NCBI RefSeq assembly: GCF_023278565.1
Contig: NC_064672.1
Coordinates: 5,704,001-5,768,000 of the forward strand
Source: Colletotrichum lupini
Taxonomy: Eukaryota; Ascomycota; Sordariomycetes; Glomerellales; Glomerellaceae
DNA: 64,000 nucleotides
Direction of reading: 5' to 3'
Shown: positions 60,962-64,000 of the stretch, piece by piece
Layout of the letters: every line of letters starts with the position of its first letter
How positions within the stretch are numbered: the stretch's first letter is position 1
Notes under the pieces: generated by a model
Databases searched by the model: none
What the model was told of the DNA's origin: nothing
The model's input: only the letters and a program-made list of their open reading frames with translations
Position numbers and translations under genes: made by a program

Positions 60962-63900
60962 TATCAGGCCTCGCCGGTTAGGCCTCGTCGGTTAAGGGAT
61001 AGCTTAGGGGGTATAAAGAGGGGAACTAAGTAATAAAGGAGCAGCTTAAGTATATATAAAGCGCTAGTAATATACCTCAAAAAAAGGGTAAATTTTAATA
61101 ATTCCTTTTTTAGACCTTAATAATGGTTAGCCTTTATAAGCTTTTTTTTTACATTATATACTTATTAATAATTTAAAATCTCTATTTATAAAGGGGACTA
61201 GGTTAAAAGCTTAAAATATTAATAAAAACGAGACGTAGTAAGAGAGCGTAGTTAGCGCTATAATAATAATAAAAAAACGATTCTTTTTTATTAAACCCCC
61301 TAGAGTTACCTCTTCCTTAGTAAATAATATAAGAACGAAGCGTAATAAAATAAATAATATAATAGTAATATAAAAAGACCGTATTACTAGAAGTATTGAC
61401 GAATTTTAAATAACATAGCGAACCTCTTATTCTTATTTATTAATACTTAAACTAAATAATAAGTAATAGGCTAGTAAAACTATAAAAATAAGAACGATAA
61501 TTAAAGAAAGAAATCCTTATTATAACGTATAAAGAGCGCTTATATAGAAAATAAGTAAATTTAGAACGCTTATAGAGCTCCTTAAATAACCCGGCCCCCG
61601 CACTAAGGGTTATAGTTTTAACTATAGTAGCCTTAGATATTAGTTTTAATATAAATAAGAACGTAAACCCCCGAACTAAAAATAGTTTAATAAATAAAGC
61701 CGTATTTAAAGTACTATTTAAGTAATAATAAAGCGACGAGTTCGTACTACCTAAGCCCCTATTTACTAGCTCCCTCCTAACTTAAATAAGTATTATAAAT
61801 AGAATATTTATATTTAAGCCGCTATCCCTCCTTAACTTATTATATATTAATAAATCGGTACGGGATTTATAAAGCTTCCTCTTTAACTATTACTATTACT
61901 TTAACTTATAAGCTTAATAAATAAGAATAAATTATAATAAAGTAATATATATAGTTAGTTACTTAAGTAATAGTATAAAGACCTCTTAAATATATTATAT
62001 TTTTAACTACTAAAGGACCCCCGGGTTTATAATAAACTAAGTTATATAAGAAGAACTAAAGACCTTTTTATAAAATAACCTATCTAATCCCGCTAACTAA
62101 AGAATAATAGTAAGTATATAACTAAATAGTACTTTATAAAACTAAAAAAGAAAAATCGACGAGTTCGTTGGCTATATTAATAAGCTTAAAATAAAACTAA
62201 AATATATCTTAATAAAAAAATAGAGGATCTTTATATCAATAAATAAGCTACGGCCCGAACTATGCCTTATAATAGTGTTATAAATAGAACTTTTATAGAC
62301 TCGCTTATAGCTAGTATTATTAATAAGACGTATTAAATAATCCTCGCTATTAATAAAGAGCTTATAAACGTCCCCTAAGTAATATTCTAACTTAAATTTA
62401 AACGAGCTAATAAAAAGATACTAGGGTATTAATAAGTTAAATACGTAAAGAACACGCCGTAACTTACTTAATAAAAATACTTTATATTATAATTATAAAA
62501 AGACTAGCTATATTGCAAGGGATTACCTACGACTATAAGAATAGTATTAATAATATTATAATTATAATAAAACTAAGTACCTCGCTAATAGTTACCCGAG
62601 CGTTATATACCGTAAATATAATTAAAAGGGGTATAAGGCCGCTAGTTATTAATTATACCTCGCCCTAGCTAAGTAGTGCGGATTAGTAATAAGCTTAAAT
62701 ATTATTTTAATAAAGAAAGTAGCTAGCGATTAATAAGGGTAGTGCTTAAATATCCCGACTTATATATACCTAAACTGCGTATAAAAGAAGCTAAGCGCCC
62801 TTATTAATTTAGGAATAAAAGGGAACGTAGTTAATATTAGTCTACTTAATAACTTTAATATTAATTTACGAATTTACCTATTACCGTAGTTAGTAAATAT
62901 AGAGGGTAAATAAATAGAGACGCTAAGAAGCTACTATTTATAGCTTCGAATTATTAATAGCGACTATATAATAGAGATATAGTTATATTACTTCGTAATA
63001 GCTAATATTACGTTACTTATACTTATCTTCGGTTTCTTTTAGCTAGAGGATATCGACTTACTAATTAGTTAAAAATAAAAAAAGTAGTAGTATTTAATTT
63101 ATAAACGATATATCCGCTTAGACGCCCTAAAAAAGGGGTTACTAAACGACTTAGTTTTATTAATACTCGTATATATTATAATTAACCTAGCTATAAATAG
63201 TAACGTAATATTAGCGAGCATAGCTAAGGACTAAAAGCTACGTTATTAAGACTTTAATAACTTATTCTTAAAAAAAAAAGGCTATCTCGTTATTAAATAA
63301 AATACTATACGATTATTATATTGAGCTAAATAACGTAGCGCCTATCCCCTAGGGACCTATTTATTTATTATTAAATTATAAGCTTAAGATCTTGCGCAAT
63401 TATTTAATAAAAATAAAGGCTAGGGGCTAAATATGCCCCTTTATAAGCCTAGTAAGAGTACTTATCCTTTTTATACTTAAGAAAGGAGAAGAGCTATAAC
63501 TTTACGTTAATTATAGAGCGATTAATAAAATTATATTAAAAAATAGAACGCCGCTATTACTAATTAAAGAGATATTAAATAGACTATTTAATACCTCTAT
63601 TTTTATGAAGCTAGACCTTAAGAACGCGTACTACTATATATATATAGCTAAGGGTAATAAATAAAAAACGGCTTTTTATATTAAATATAGGTAGTTCGAG
63701 TACTTAGTTATACCTTTTAGGCTAACTAACGCACCTACGACTTTCTAAGTATATATTAATAACGTTCTAAGCGGCCTAGTTAATACTATTTATATCGTAT
63801 ACTTAAATAATATTTTAATATATAATAATAACTACGTAATATATAAAAAGTACGTATATAGCGTACTATAAAAACTAAAATAATAAAACTTATATCTAAA

Positions 63901-64000
63901 TAATAGTAAATACGAGTTCTATATAATATATATAAGATTTTTAAAATATATTATATTTAATAAAAGTATAAAAATAGAACCCGCGCGTACTAAAGCTATA
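60962..64000 (+). mobile_element. Gypsy-type LTR retrotransposon, 5' part, RIP-mutated, cut by the window edge
   Basis: RIP-type sequence starts sharply at about 60962 with TATCAGGCC, probably a converted TGTCAGGCC LTR start. The LTR end is not identified because the second LTR is off-window. Plus-strand remnants follow in the Gypsy order. A gag segment lies near 62150-62280 (DEFVGYINKLKIKLKYIL). A zinc knuckle at about 62485-62535 has its Cys and His codons turned into Tyr. Reverse transcriptase runs from about 63450 to the edge (MKLDLKNAYYYIYIAKGN, then LTNAPTTF, then YLNNILIY where YVDD is expected). It is a different copy from 2314-10378; whether it is the same family was not determined. 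Confidence 0.85.
63450..63990 (+). pseudogene. Decayed Gypsy reverse transcriptase at the right edge
   Basis: The frame reads VNYRAINKIILKN, KEILNRL, MKLDLKNAYYY, FEYLVIPFRLTNAPTTF and IVYLNNILIY, with stops at converted Trp or Gln codons. The catalytic Asp-Asp has become Asn-Asn. It continues beyond position 64000. Confidence 0.8.

Overview
The window comes from a filamentous ascomycete (Pezizomycotina). Genes carry short GT-AG introns of about 50-75 bp, encode typical fungal families (Zn2Cys6 regulators, P450, PDR-type ABC transporter, Mtr-like amino-acid permease), and lie between AT-rich blocks with the signature of repeat-induced point mutation (RIP): the dinucleotides CA and TG are almost absent over kilobases while CG often survives. 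The exact genus cannot be read from the sequence.

Layout. 1-13391: a RIP-mutated Copia retrotransposon on the minus strand, running off the left edge and split by a complete nested Gypsy element (2314-10378, 190-bp LTRs, 5-bp target duplication). 13392-15323: a Zn2Cys6 regulator gene cut by that Copia inside an intron. 15324-17270: ordinary base composition, no gene recognised. 17271-30214: a very AT-rich mosaic bounded by inverted repeats, holding a decayed Gypsy gag flanked by direct repeats, tandem repeats, and one island that escaped RIP. 30836-44202: six genes, namely an amino-acid permease, a trans-3-hydroxy-L-proline dehydratase-like protein, a divergent ornithine cyclodeaminase/pyrroline-2-carboxylate reductase-like protein, a P450, and two Zn2Cys6 regulators. 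44999-56907: a PDR-type ABC transporter gene interrupted by a second, full-length Copia copy (45595-52446). 58246-59352: a luciferase-like flavin monooxygenase. 59602-60961: an unknown gene whose 5' end is cut by a third LTR element (Gypsy), which fills the window to 64000.

The hydroxyproline-type dehydratase and the imine reductase are consecutive enzymes of the known route trans-3-hydroxy-L-proline -> pyrroline-2-carboxylate -> L-proline. They share a divergent promoter and sit beside an amino-acid permease, so a small catabolic module is a reasonable inference. The P450, ABC transporter and regulators could be a linked detoxification or metabolite module.

The locus is decaying. Two genes are split by Copia insertions, one is cut by a Gypsy, and four carry a point lesion: permease +1 frameshift, P450 splice donor GT to GA, regulator TGG to TGA, and the first regulator's splice acceptor AG to CG. 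The two pathway enzymes, one regulator and the monooxygenase still look intact.
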